From Eledone cirrhosa (lineage: Eukaryota; Mollusca; Cephalopoda; Octopoda; Eledonidae), in assembly GCA_964016885.1 (NCBI GenBank), contig OZ024759.1, positions 2,493,001-2,557,000 on the forward strand: a DNA stretch of 64,000 bases, written 5' to 3'. Each line of letters begins with the position of its first letter. Position 1 is the first letter of the stretch. The position numbers and the translations under genes were made by a program. The notes beneath the pieces are model-generated. The model made no database searches, had not been told where the DNA came from, and saw only the letters and a program-made list of their open reading frames with translations. Below are positions 1-12,627 of the stretch, piece after piece.

Positions 1-684
1 CACTAGTTGAGGTAACAAAGAGGTTAAAGTTATGTTTCCCCCATGTTTCTCCCTCCTCACTAGTTGAGGTAACAAAGAGGTTGAAGTTCTGTTTCACCCA
101 TGTTTCTACCTTCCTCACTATTTGAGGTAACAAAGAGGTTAAAGTTCTGTTTCACCCATGTTTCTACCTCCTCACTAGTTGAGGTAACAAAGAGGTTAAA
201 GTTCTGTTTCACCCAAGTTTCTCCCTCCTCACTAGTTGAGGTAACAAAGAGGTTAAAGTTCTGTTTCACCCATGTTTCTCACCCCTCACTAGTTGAGGTA
301 ACAAAGAGGTTAAAGTTCTGTTTCACCCATGTTTCTACCTCCACACTAGTTGAGGTAACAAAGGGGTTAAAGTTCTGTTTCACACATGTTTCTCCCTCCT
401 TACTAGTTGAGGTAACAATGATGTTAAAGTTCTGTTTCACCCATGTTACTACCCCTTACTAGTTTAGGTAACAAAGAGATTAAAGTTCTGTTTCACCCCT
501 GTTTCTACCTCCTCACTATTTGAGGTAACAAAGAGGTTAAAGTTCTGTTTCCCCCATGTTTCTCCCTCCTCACTATTTGAGGTAACAAATAGGTTAAAGT
601 TCTGTTTCAGCCATGTTTCTCCCCCCTCACTAGTTTAGGTAACAAAGAGGTTAAAGTTCTGTTTCACCCATGTTTCTCCCTCCT

Positions 685-741
685 CACTAGTTGAGGTAAC
701 AAAGAGGTTAAAGTTCTGTTTCACCCATGTTTCTCCCTCCT
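685..741 (+). repeat. Canonical 57-bp monomer (reference copy)
   Basis: This is a clean unit, repeated almost unchanged in the following monomers. It contains a SpeI-type palindrome ACTAGT at its start, an internal imperfect direct repeat (GAGGTAACAAA then GAGGTTAAAG), an NlaIII-type CATG, and a 13-base pyrimidine run TTTCTCCCTCCTC that crosses into the next unit. On the + strand one frame reads LVEVTKRLKFCFTHVSPSS without stops; on the - strand one frame reads WVKQNFNLFVTSTSEEGET. The other frames are closed, for example by TAG in CACTAG and TAA in GGTAAC. Confidence 0.95.
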
Positions 742-1358
742 CACTAGTTGAGGTAACAAAGAGGTTAAAGTTCTGTTTCACCCATGTTTCTCCCTCCTCA
801 CTAGTTGAGGTAACAAAGAGGTTAAAGTTCTGTTTCACACATGTTTCTCCCTCCTCACTAGTTGAGGTAACAAAGAGGTTGAAGTTCTGTTTCACCCATG
901 TTTCTACCTTCCTCACTATTTGAGGTAACAAAGAGGTTAAAGTTCTGTTTCACCCATGTTTCTACCTCCTCACTAGTTGAGGTAACAAAGAGGTTAAAGT
1001 TCTGTTTCACCCATGTTTCTCCCTCCTCACTAGTTGAGGTAACAAAGAGGTTAAAGTTCTGTTTCACCCATGTTTCTCCCTCCTCACTAGTTGAGGTAAC
1101 AAAGAGGTCAAAGTTCTGTTTCACCCATGTTTCTCCTTCCTTACCATTTGAGGTAACAAAGAGTTTAAAGTTCTGTTTCACCCATGTTCTCCCTCCTCAC
1201 TAGTTGAGGTAACAAAGAGGTTAGAGTTCTGTTTCACCCATTTTGCTACCTCCTCACTATTTGAGGTAACGAAAAGGTTAAAGTTCTGTTTCACCCATGT
1301 TTCTCTCTCCTCACTATTTGAGGTAACAAAGGGGTTAAAGTTCTGTTTCACCCATGTT

Positions 1359-1367
1359 CCCCCCCCC
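1359..1367 (+). repeat. Poly-C run, 9 bases
   Basis: A C9 run replaces the usual TTCTCCCCCC in the monomer after AAAGGGGTTAAAG. It is the first of seven copies of the same higher-order position, all at or left of 31.65 kb. Confidence 0.9.
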
Positions 1368-1884
1368 TCACTAGTTTAGGTAACAAAGAGGTTAAAGTTC
1401 TGTTTCACCCATGTTTCTCCCTCCTCACTAGTTGAGGTAACAAAGAGGTTAAAGTTCTGTTTCACACATGTTTCTCCCTCCTTACTAGTTGAGGTAACAA
1501 TGAGGTTAAAGTTCTGTTTCACCCATGTTTCTACCCCTTACTAATGAGGTAACAAAGAGCTTAAAGTTCTGTTTCACCCATGTTTCTACCTCCTCACTAG
1601 TTGAGGTAACAAAGAGGTTAAAGTTCTGTTTACCCCATGTTTCTCCCTCCTCACTATTTGATGTAACAAATAGGTTAAAGTTCTGTTTCCCCCATGTTTC
1701 TGCCTCCTCACTATTTGAGGTAACAAATAGGTTAGAGTTCTGTTTCACCCATGTTTCTCACCCCTCACTAGTTGAGGTAACAAAGAGGTTAAAGTTCTGT
1801 TTCAGCCATGTTTCTCCCTCCTCTTTAGTTGAGGTAACAAAGAGGTTAAAGTTCTGTTTCACACATGTTCTCCCTCCTTACTAG

Positions 1885-2888
1885 TTGAGGTAAAAATGAG
1901 GTTAAAGTTCTGTTTCACCCATGTTTCTACCCCTTACTAGTTGATGTAACAAAGAGGTTAAAGTTCTGTTTCACCCATGTTTCTACCTCCTCACTAGTTG
2001 AGGTAACAAAGAGGTTAAAGTTCTGTTTCCCCCATGTTTCTCCCTCCTCACTATTTGAGGTAACAAATAGGTTAAAGTTCTGTTTCACCCATGTTTCTAC
2101 CCCTTACTAGTTGATGTAACAAATAGGTTAAAGTTCTGTTTCACCCATGTTCTACCTGCTCACTAGTTGAGGTAACAAAGAGGTTAAAGTTCTGTTTCAT
2201 TCATGTTTCTCCCTCCTCACTATTGAGGTAACAAAGAGGTTAAAGTTCTGTTTCACACATGTTCTCCCTCCTTTCTAGTTGAGGTAAATATGAGGTTAAA
2301 GTTCTGTTTCACCCATGTTTCTACCCCTTACTAGTTGATGTAACAAAGAGGTTAAAGTTCTGTTTCACCCATGTTTCTACCTCCTTACTAGTTGAGGTAA
2401 CAAAGAGGTTAAAGTTCTGTTTCCCCCATGTTTCTCCCTCCTCACTATTTGAGGTAACAAATAGGTTAAAGTTCTGTTTCAGCCATGTTTCTCCCCCCTC
2501 ACTAGTTTAGGTAACAAAGAGGTTAAAGTTCTGTTTCACCCATGTTTCTCCCTCCTCATTAGTTGAGGTAACAAAGAGGTTAAAGTTCTGTTTCCCCCAT
2601 GTTTCTCCCTCCTCACTATTTGAGGTAACAAATAGGTTAAAGTTCTGTTTCAGCCATGTTTCTCCCCCCTCACTAGTTTAGGTAACAAAGAGGTTAAAGT
2701 TCTGTTTCACCCATGTTTCTCCCTCCTCACTAGTTGAGGTAACAAAGAGGTTGAAGTTCTGTTTCACCCATGTTTCTACCTTCCTCACTATTTGAGGTAA
2801 CAAAGAGGTTAAAGTTCTGTTTCACCCATGTTTCTACCTCCTCAGTAGTTGAGGTAACAAAGAGGTTAAAGTTCTGTTTCACCCATGT
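1885..2888 (+). repeat. Irregular monomer stretch
   Basis: About 18 monomers join the first higher-order segment to the 3.3 kb duplication. Units of 55-56 bp are common (TACCCCTTACTAG, CATGTTCTCC, CACTATTGAGG). A related but about 395 bp shorter version follows base 9502, which points to gain or loss of whole monomers. No gene or other element is seen. Confidence 0.8.
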
Positions 2889-5800
2889 TTCTCCCTCCTC
2901 ACTAGTTGAGGTAACAAAGAGGTTAAAGTTCTGTTTCACCCATGTTTCTCCCTCCTCACTCCTTGAGGTAACAAAGAGGTTAGAGTTCTGTTTCACCCAT
3001 GTTGCTACCTCCTCACTATTTGAGGTAACGAAAAGGTTAAAGTTCTGTTTCACCCATGTTTCTCTCTCCTCACTATTTGAGGTAACAAAGAGGTTAAAGT
3101 TCTGTTTCAGCCATGTTTCTCCACCCTCACTAGTTTAGGTAACAAAGAGGTTATAGTTCTGTTTCACCCATGTTTCTCCCTCCTCACTAGTTGAGGTAAC
3201 AAAGAGGTTAAAGTTCTGTTTCACACATGTTTCTCCCTCCTTACTAGTTGAGGTAACAATGAGGTTAAAGTTCTGTTTCACCCATGTTTCTACCCCTTAC
3301 TAATGAGGTAACAAAGAGCTTAAAGTTCTGTTTCACCCATGTTTCTACCTCCTCACTAGTTGAGGTAACAAAGAGGTTAAAGTTCTGTTTACCCCATGTT
3401 TCTCCCTCCTCACTATTTGATGTAACAAATAGGTTAAAGTTCTGTTTCCCCCATGTTTCTGCCTCCTCACTATTTGAGGTAACAAATAGGTTAGAGCTCT
3501 GTTTCACCCATGTTTCTCCCCCCTCACTAGTTGAGGTAACAAAGAGGTTAAAGTTCTGTTTCACCCATGTTTCTACCTCCTCACTAATTGAGGTAACAAA
3601 GAGGTTAAAGTTCTGTTTCACCCATGTTTCTCCCTCCTCATTAGTTGAGGTAACAAAGAGGTTAAAGTTCTGTTTCACACATGTTCTCCCTCCTTACTAG
3701 TTGAGGTAAAAATGAGGTTAAAGTTCTGTTTCACCCATGTTTCTACCCCTTACTAGTTGATGTAACAAAGAGGTTAAAGTTCTGTTTCACCCATGTTTCT
3801 ACCTCCTAACTAGTTGAGGTAACAAAGAGGTTAAAGTTCTGTTTCACCCATGTTTCTACCTCCTCACTATTTGAGGTAACAAAGAGGTTAAAGTTCTGTT
3901 TCACCCATGTTTCTCCCTCCTCATTAGTTGAGGTAACAAAGAGGTTAAAATTCTGTTTCACCCATGTTTCTCCCTCCTCAGTAGATGAGGTAACAAAGAG
4001 GTTAAAGTTCTGTTTCACCCATGTTTCTCACTCCTCACTAGTTGAGGTAACAAAGAGGTTAAAGTTCTGTTTCACCCATGTTTCTACCTCCTCACTAGTT
4101 GAGGTAACAAAGAGGTTAAAGTTCTGTTTACCCCATGTTTCTCACTCCTCACTATTGAGGTAACAAAGAGGTTAAAGTTCTGTTTCACACATGTTTCTCC
4201 CTCCTTACTAGTTGAGGTAACAATGAGGTTAAAGTTCTGTTTCACCCATGTTTCTACCCCTTACTAGTTGAGGTAACAAAGAGGTTAAAGTTCTGTTTCA
4301 CCCATGTTTCTACCTCCTCACTAGTTGAGGTAACAAAGAGGTTAAAGTTATGTTTCCCCCATGTTTCTCCCTCCTCACTAGTTGAGGTAACAAAGAGGTT
4401 GAAGTTCTGTTTCACCCATGTTTCTACCTTCCTCACTATTTGAGGTAACAAAGAGGTTAAAGTTCTGTTTCACCCATGTTTCTACCTCCTCACTAGTTGA
4501 GGTAACAAAGAGGTTAAAGTTCTGTTTCACCCAAGTTTCTCCCTCCTCACTAGTTGAGGTAACAAAGAGGTTAAAGTTCTGTTTCACCCATGTTTCTCAC
4601 CCCTCACTAGTTGAGGTAACAAAGAGGTTAAAGTTCTGTTTCACCCATGTTTCTACCTCCACACTAGTTGAGGTAACAAAGAGGTTAAAGTTCTGTTTCA
4701 CACATGTTTCTCCCTCCTTACTAGTTGAGGTAACAATGAGGTTAAAGTTCTGTTTCACCCATGTTACTACCCCTTACTAGTTTAGGTAACAAAAGATTAA
4801 AGTTCTGTTTCACCCCTGTTTCTACCTCCTCACTATTTGAGGTAACAAAGAGGTTAAAGTTCTGTTTCCCCCATGTTTCTCCCTCCTCACTATTTGAGGT
4901 AACAAATAGGTTAAAGTTCTGTTTCAGCCATGTTTCTCCCCCCTCACTAGTTTAGGTAACAAAGAGGTTAAAGTTCTGTTTCACCCATGTTTCTCCCTCC
5001 TCACTAGTTGAGGTAACAAAGAGGTTAAAGTTCTGTTTCACCCATGTTTCTCCCTCCTCACTAGTTGAGGTAACAAAGAGGTTAAAGTTCTGTTTCACCC
5101 ATGTTTCTCCCTCCTCACTAGTTGAGGTAACAAAGAGGTTAAAGTTCTGTTTCACCCATGTTTCTCCCTCCTCACTAGTTGAGGTAACAAAGAGGTTGAA
5201 GTTCTGTTTCACCCATGTTTCTACCTTCCTCACTATTTGAGGTAACAAAGAGGTTAAAGTTCTGTTTCACCCATGTTTCTACCTCCTCACTAGTTGAGGT
5301 AACAAAGAGGTTAAAGTTCTGTTTCACCCATGTTTCTCCCTCCTCACTAGTTGAGGTAACAAAGAGGTTAAAGTTCTGTTTCACCCATGTTTCTCCCTCC
5401 TCACTAGTTGAGGTAACAAAGAGGTCAAAGTTCTGTTTCACCCATGTTTCTCCTTCCTTACCATTTGAGGTAACAAAGAGTTTAAAGTTCTGTTTCACCC
5501 ATGTTCTCCCTCCTCACTAGTTGAGGTAACAAAGAGGTTAGAGTTCTGTTTCACCCATTTTGCTACCTCCTCACTATTTGAGGTAACGAAAAGGTTAAAG
5601 TTCTGTTTCACCCATGTTTCTCTCTCCTCACTATTTGAGGTAACAAAGGGGTTAAAGTTCTGTTTCACCCATGTTCCCCCCCCCCCTCACTAGTTTAGGT
5701 AACAAAGAGGTTAAAGTTCTGTTTCACCCATGTTTCTCCCTCCTCACTAGTTGAGGTAACAAAGAGGTTAAAGTTCTGTTTCACACATGTTTCTCCCTCC

Positions 5801-6186
5801 TTACTAGTTGAGGTAACAATGAGGTTAAAGTTCTGTTTCACCCATGTTTCTACCCCTTACTAATGAGGTAACAAAGAGCTTAAAGTTCTGTTTCACCCAT
5901 GTTTCTACCTCCTCACTAGTTGAGGTAACAAAGAGGTTAAAGTTCTGTTTACCCCATGTTTCTCCCTCCTCACTATTTGATGTAACAAATAGGTTAAAGT
6001 TCTGTTTCCCCCATGTTTCTGCCTCCTCACTATTTGAGGTAACAAATAGGTTAGAGTTCTGTTTCACCCATGTTTCTCACCCCTCACTAGTTGAGGTAAC
6101 AAAGAGGTTAAAGTTCTGTTTCAGCCATGTTTCTCCCTCCTCTTTAGTTGAGGTAACAAAGAGGTTAAAGTTCTGTTTCACACATG
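2889..6186 (+). repeat. 3.3-kb tandem duplication, copy 1
   Basis: Position x in this block matches x+3298 in the next, later x+3299 because one poly-C run is a base longer. Private markers shared by both copies include CTCCACCCTCAC near 3119/6417, GGTTATAGTTCTG near 3150/6448, CTCACTCCTTGAGG near 2957/6255 and AACGAAAAGG near 3028/6326. The left break lies at 2889/6187, inside a monomer, where one parent has GTTTCTCC and the other GTTCTCC. This is what unequal exchange between misaligned monomers would leave. Confidence 0.88.
5676..5686 (+). repeat. Poly-C run, 11 bases
   Basis: This is the copy in the first 3.3 kb unit. The run is one base shorter than in its duplicate. Confidence 0.9.
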
Positions 6187-9100
6187 TTCTCCCTCCTCAC
6201 TAGTTGAGGTAACAAAGAGGTTAAAGTTCTGTTTCACCCATGTTTCTCCCTCCTCACTCCTTGAGGTAACAAAGAGGTTAGAGTTCTGTTTCACCCATGT
6301 TGCTACCTCCTCACTATTTGAGGTAACGAAAAGGTTAAAGTTCTGTTTCACCCATGTTTCTCTCTCCTCACTATTTGAGGTAACAAAGAGGTTAAAGTTC
6401 TGTTTCAGCCATGTTTCTCCACCCTCACTAGTTTAGGTAACAAAGAGGTTATAGTTCTGTTTCACCCATGTTTCTCCCTCCTCACTAGTTGAGGTAACAA
6501 AGAGGTTAAAGTTCTGTTTCACACATGTTTCTCCCTCCTTACTAGTTGAGGTAACAATGAGGTTAAAGTTCTGTTTCACCCATGTTTCTACCCCTTACTA
6601 ATGAGGTAACAAAGAGCTTAAAGTTCTGTTTCACCCATGTTTCTACCTCCTCACTAGTTGAGGTAACAAAGAGGTTAAAGTTCTGTTTACCCCATGTTTC
6701 TCCCTCCTCACTATTTGATGTAACAAATAGGTTAAAGTTCTGTTTCCCCCATGTTTCTGCCTCCTCACTATTTGAGGTAACAAATAGGTTAGAGCTCTGT
6801 TTCACCCATGTTTCTCCCCCCTCACTAGTTGAGGTAACAAAGAGGTTAAAGTTCTGTTTCACCCATGTTTCTACCTCCTCACTAATTGAGGTAACAAAGA
6901 GGTTAAAGTTCTGTTTCACCCATGTTTCTCCCTCCTCATTAGTTGAGGTAACAAAGAGGTTAAAGTTCTGTTTCACACATGTTCTCCCTCCTTACTAGTT
7001 GAGGTAAAAATGAGGTTAAAGTTCTGTTTCACCCATGTTTCTACCCCTTACTAGTTGATGTAACAAAGAGGTTAAAGTTCTGTTTCACCCATGTTTCTAC
7101 CTCCTAACTAGTTGAGGTAACAAAGAGGTTAAAGTTCTGTTTCACCCATGTTTCTACCTCCTCACTATTTGAGGTAACAAAGAGGTTAAAGTTCTGTTTC
7201 ACCCATGTTTCTCCCTCCTCATTAGTTGAGGTAACAAAGAGGTTAAAATTCTGTTTCACCCATGTTTCTCCCTCCTCAGTAGATGAGGTAACAAAGAGGT
7301 TAAAGTTCTGTTTCACCCATGTTTCTCACTCCTCACTAGTTGAGGTAACAAAGAGGTTAAAGTTCTGTTTCACCCATGTTTCTACCTCCTCACTAGTTGA
7401 GGTAACAAAGAGGTTAAAGTTCTGTTTACCCCATGTTTCTCACTCCTCACTATTGAGGTAACAAAGAGGTTAAAGTTCTGTTTCACACATGTTTCTCCCT
7501 CCTTACTAGTTGAGGTAACAATGAGGTTAAAGTTCTGTTTCACCCATGTTTCTACCCCTTACTAGTTGAGGTAACAAAGAGGTTAAAGTTCTGTTTCACC
7601 CATGTTTCTACCTCCTCACTAGTTGAGGTAACAAAGAGGTTAAAGTTATGTTTCCCCCATGTTTCTCCCTCCTCACTAGTTGAGGTAACAAAGAGGTTGA
7701 AGTTCTGTTTCACCCATGTTTCTACCTTCCTCACTATTTGAGGTAACAAAGAGGTTAAAGTTCTGTTTCACCCATGTTTCTACCTCCTCACTAGTTGAGG
7801 TAACAAAGAGGTTAAAGTTCTGTTTCACCCAAGTTTCTCCCTCCTCACTAGTTGAGGTAACAAAGAGGTTAAAGTTCTGTTTCACCCATGTTTCTCACCC
7901 CTCACTAGTTGAGGTAACAAAGAGGTTAAAGTTCTGTTTCACCCATGTTTCTACCTCCACACTAGTTGAGGTAACAAAGAGGTTAAAGTTCTGTTTCACA
8001 CATGTTTCTCCCTCCTTACTAGTTGAGGTAACAATGAGGTTAAAGTTCTGTTTCACCCATGTTACTACCCCTTACTAGTTTAGGTAACAAAAGATTAAAG
8101 TTCTGTTTCACCCCTGTTTCTACCTCCTCACTATTTGAGGTAACAAAGAGGTTAAAGTTCTGTTTCCCCCATGTTTCTCCCTCCTCACTATTTGAGGTAA
8201 CAAATAGGTTAAAGTTCTGTTTCAGCCATGTTTCTCCCCCCTCACTAGTTTAGGTAACAAAGAGGTTAAAGTTCTGTTTCACCCATGTTTCTCCCTCCTC
8301 ACTAGTTGAGGTAACAAAGAGGTTAAAGTTCTGTTTCACCCATGTTTCTCCCTCCTCACTAGTTGAGGTAACAAAGAGGTTAAAGTTCTGTTTCACCCAT
8401 GTTTCTCCCTCCTCACTAGTTGAGGTAACAAAGAGGTTAAAGTTCTGTTTCACCCATGTTTCTCCCTCCTCACTAGTTGAGGTAACAAAGAGGTTGAAGT
8501 TCTGTTTCACCCATGTTTCTACCTTCCTCACTATTTGAGGTAACAAAGAGGTTAAAGTTCTGTTTCACCCATGTTTCTACCTCCTCACTAGTTGAGGTAA
8601 CAAAGAGGTTAAAGTTCTGTTTCACCCATGTTTCTCCCTCCTCACTAGTTGAGGTAACAAAGAGGTTAAAGTTCTGTTTCACCCATGTTTCTCCCTCCTC
8701 ACTAGTTGAGGTAACAAAGAGGTCAAAGTTCTGTTTCACCCATGTTTCTCCTTCCTTACCATTTGAGGTAACAAAGAGTTTAAAGTTCTGTTTCACCCAT
8801 GTTCTCCCTCCTCACTAGTTGAGGTAACAAAGAGGTTAGAGTTCTGTTTCACCCATTTTGCTACCTCCTCACTATTTGAGGTAACGAAAAGGTTAAAGTT
8901 CTGTTTCACCCATGTTTCTCTCTCCTCACTATTTGAGGTAACAAAGGGGTTAAAGTTCTGTTTCACCCATGTTCCCCCCCCCCCCTCACTAGTTTAGGTA
9001 ACAAAGAGGTTAAAGTTCTGTTTCACCCATGTTTCTCCCTCCTCACTAGTTGAGGTAACAAAGAGGTTAAAGTTCTGTTTCACACATGTTTCTCCCTCCT

Positions 9101-9485
9101 TACTAGTTGAGGTAACAATGAGGTTAAAGTTCTGTTTCACCCATGTTTCTACCCCTTACTAATGAGGTAACAAAGAGCTTAAAGTTCTGTTTCACCCATG
9201 TTTCTACCTCCTCACTAGTTGAGGTAACAAAGAGGTTAAAGTTCTGTTTACCCCATGTTTCTCCCTCCTCACTATTTGATGTAACAAATAGGTTAAAGTT
9301 CTGTTTCCCCCATGTTTCTGCCTCCTCACTATTTGAGGTAACAAATAGGTTAGAGTTCTGTTTCACCCATGTTTCTCACCCCTCACTAGTTGAGGTAACA
9401 AAGAGGTTAAAGTTCTGTTTCAGCCATGTTTCTCCCTCCTCTTTAGTTGAGGTAACAAAGAGGTTAAAGTTCTGTTTCACACATG
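6187..9485 (+). repeat. 3.3-kb tandem duplication, copy 2
   Basis: This block directly follows copy 1 and repeats its monomer order throughout. The only differences I noticed are a poly-C run of 12 against 11 and the divergence at the far end (TCCTCACTAG at 6198 against TCCTTACTAG at 9497), where the block rejoins sequence like 1885 onward. The near identity implies a recent duplication relative to the age of the monomer variants. Confidence 0.88.
8974..8985 (+). repeat. Poly-C run, 12 bases
   Basis: This is the copy in the second 3.3 kb unit. The extra base moves the register between the two units from 3298 to 3299. Confidence 0.9.
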
Positions 9486-12400
9486 TTCTCCCTCCTTACT
9501 AGTTGAGGTAAAAATGAGGTTAAAGTTCTGTTTCACCCATGTTTCTACCCCTTACTAGTTGATGTAACAAAGAGGTTAAAGTTCTGTTTCACCCATGTTT
9601 CTACCTCCTCACTAGTTGAGGTAACAAAGAGGTTAAAGTTCTGTTTCCCCCATGTTTCTCCCTCCTCACTATTTGAGGTAACAAATAGGTTAAAGTTCTG
9701 TTTCACCCATGTTTCTACCCCTTACTAGTTGATGTAACTAAGAGGTTAAAGTTCTGTTTCACCCATGTTTCTACCTCCTTACTAGTTGAGGTAACAAAGA
9801 GGTTAAAGTTCTGTTTCCCCCATGTTTCTCCCTCCTCACTATTTGAGGTAACAAATAGGTTAAAGTTCTGTTACAGCCATGTTTCTCCCCCCTCACTAGT
9901 TTAGGTAACAAAGAGGTTAAAGTTCTGTTTCACCCATGTTTCTCCCTCCTCACTAGTTGAGGTAACAAAGAGGTTGAAGTTCTGTTTCACCCATGTTTCT
10001 ACCTTCCTCACTATTTGAGGTAACAAAGAGGTTAAAGTTCTGTTTCACCCATGTTTCTACCTCCTCAGTAGTTGAGGTAACAAAGAGGTTAAATTTCTGT
10101 TTCACCCATGTTTCTCCCTCCTCACTAGTTGAGGTAACAAAGAGGTTAAAGTTCTGTTTCACCCATGTTTCTCCCTCCTCACTCCTTGAGGTAACAAAGA
10201 GGTTAGAGTTCTGTTTCACCCATGTTGCTACCTCCTCACTATTTGAGGTAACGAAAAGGTTAAAGTTCTGTTTCACCCATGTTTCTCTCTCCTCACTATT
10301 TGAGGTAACAAAGAGGTTAAAGTTCTGTTTCACCCATGTTTCTCCCTCCTCACTAGTTGAGGTAACAAAGAGGTTAAAGTTCTGTTTCACACATGTTTCT
10401 CCCTCCTTACTAGTTGAGGTAACAATGAGGTTAAAGTTCTGTTTCACCCATGTTTCTACCCCTTACTAATGAGGTAACAAAGAGCTTAAAGTTCTGTTTC
10501 ACCCATGTTTCTACCTCCTCATTAGTTGAGGTAACAAAGAGGTTAAAGTTCTGTTTACCCCATGTTTCTCCCTCCTCATTATTTGATGTAACAAATAGGT
10601 TAAAGTTCTGTTTCCCCCATGTTTCTGCCTCCTCACTATTTGAGGTAACAAATAGGTTAGAGCTCTGTTTCACCCATGTTTCTCCCCCCTCACTAGTTGA
10701 GGTAACAAAGAGGTTAAAGTTCTGTTTCACCCATGTTTCTACCTCCTCACTAATTGAGGTAACAAAGAGGTTAAAGTTCTGTTTCACCCATGTTTCTCCC
10801 TCCTCATTAGTTGAGGTAACAAAGAGGTTAAAGTTCTGTTTCACACATGTTCTCCCTCCTTACTAGTTGAGGCAAAAATGAGGTTAAAGTTCTGTTTCAC
10901 CCATGTTTCTACCCCTTACTAGTTGATGTAACAAAGAGGTTAAAGTTCTGTTTCACCCATGTTTCTACCTCCTAACTAGTTGAGGTAACAAAGAGGTTAA
11001 AGTTCTGTTTCCCCCATGTTTCTCCCTCCTCACTATTTGAGGTAACAAATAGGTTAAAGTTCTGTTTCAGCCATGTTTCTCCCCCCTCACTAGTTTGGGT
11101 AACAAAGAGGTTAAAGTTCTGTTTCACCCATGTTTCTCCCTCCTCACTAGTTGATGTAACAAAGAGGTTAAAGTTCTGTTTCACCCATGTTTCTACCTCC
11201 TTACTAGTTGAGGTAACAAAGAGGTTAAAGTTCTGTTTCCCCCATGTTTCTCCCTCCTCACTATTTGAGGTAACAAATAGGTTAAAGTTCTGTTTCAGCC
11301 ATGTTTCTCCCCCCTCACTAGTTTAGGTAACAAAGAGGTTAAAGTTCTGTTTCACCCATGTTTCTCCCTCCTCACTAGTTGAGGTAACAAAGAGGTTGAA
11401 GTTCTGTTTCACCCATGTTTCTACCTTCCTCACTATTTGAGGTAACAAAGAGGTTAAAGTTCTGTTTCACCCATGTTTCTACCTCCCCACTAGTTGAGGT
11501 AACAAAGAGGTTAAAGTTCTGTTTCACCCATGTTTCTCACTCCTCACTAGTTGAGGTAACAAAGAGGTTAAAGTTCTATTTCCCCCCATGTTTCTGCCTC
11601 CTCACTATTTGAGGTAACAAATAGGTTAGAGTTCTGTTTCACCCATGTTTCTCCCCCCTCACTAGTTGAGGTAACAAAGAGGTTAAAGTTCTGTTTCACC
11701 CATGTTTCTACCTCCTCACTAGTTGAGGTAACAAAGAGGTTAAAGTTCTGTTTCACCCATGTTTCTCCCTCCTCATTAGTTGAGGTAACAAAGAGGTTAA
11801 AGTTCTGTTTCACACATGTTCTCCCTCCTTACTAGTTGAGGTAAAAATGAGGTTAAAGTTCTGTTTCACCCATGTTTCTACCCCTTACTAGTTGATGTAA
11901 CAAATAGGTTAAAGTTCTGTTTCAGCCATGTTTCTCCCCCCTCACTAGTTTGGGTAACAAAGAGGTTAAAGTTCTGTTTCACCCATGTTTCTCCCTCCTC
12001 ACTAGTTGAGGTAACAAAGAGGTTGAAGTTCTGTTTCACCCATGTTCTACCTCCTCACTAGTTGAGGTAACAAAGAGGTTAAAGTTCTGTTTCATTCATG
12101 TTTCTCCCTCCTCACTATTGAGGTAACAAAGAGGTTAAAGTTCTGTTTCACACATGTTCTCCCTCCTTACTAGTTGATGTAAAAATGAGGTTAAAGTTCT
12201 GTTTCACCCATGTTTCTCTCTCCTCACTATTTGAGGTAACAAAGAGGTTAAAGTTCTGTTTCACCCATGTTTCTACCTCCTCACTATTTGAGGTAACAAA
12301 GAGGTTAAAGTTCTGTTTCACCCATGTTTCTCCCTCCTCATTAGTTGAGGTAACAAAGAGGTTAAAGTTCTGTTTCCCCCATGTTTTTCCCTCCTCACTA

Positions 12401-12627
12401 TTTGAGGTAACAAATAGGTTAAAGTTCTGTTTCAGCCATGTTTCTCCCCCCTCACTAGTTTAGGTAACAAAGAGGTTAAAGTTCTGTTTCACCCATGTTT
12501 CTCCCTCCTCACTAGTTGAGGTAACAAAGAGGTTGATGTTCTGTTTCACCCATGTTTCTACCTTCCTCACTATTTGAGGTAACAAAGAGGTTAAAGTTCT
12601 GTTTCACCCATGTTTCTACCTCCTCAG
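9486..12627 (+). repeat. Mosaic higher-order segment
   Basis: The start resembles 1885-3050 with monomers missing. The part at about 10.38-11.57 kb matches about 25.38-26.58 kb (shift 15001) and, over shorter spans, 17.3-18.06 kb and 23.1-24.1 kb. Distinctive units include CTAGTTTGGGTAAC near 11091 and 11945, CTACCTCCCCACTAG near 11485 and CATTCATG near 12094. The stretch after 11.57 kb joins pieces seen in other orders elsewhere. No non-satellite sequence occurs. Confidence 0.75.

Larger units (their letters stand above)
1..1884 (+). repeat. Higher-order segment, partial copy of the 3.3-kb block
   Basis: This segment aligns with 4319-6203 (shift 4318) and 7617-9502. The same ordered series of variant monomers is present: TTATGTTTCCCCC near base 30, the 58 bp monomer near 110, CACCCAAG near 213, four canonical monomers from 685, GAGGTCAAAG near 1106, AACGAAAAGG near 1270 and poly-C at 1359. 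A few private changes distinguish it, such as AAGGGG at about 361, ATGATG at about 419 and CACACATG at about 836. Its left part is cut by the window edge. Confidence 0.85.

Noticed and set aside
3809..3818. AACTAGTT palindrome as a regulatory or recombination site
   Set aside because: It results from a C to A change next to the ACTAGT present in most monomers; nothing else around it differs.
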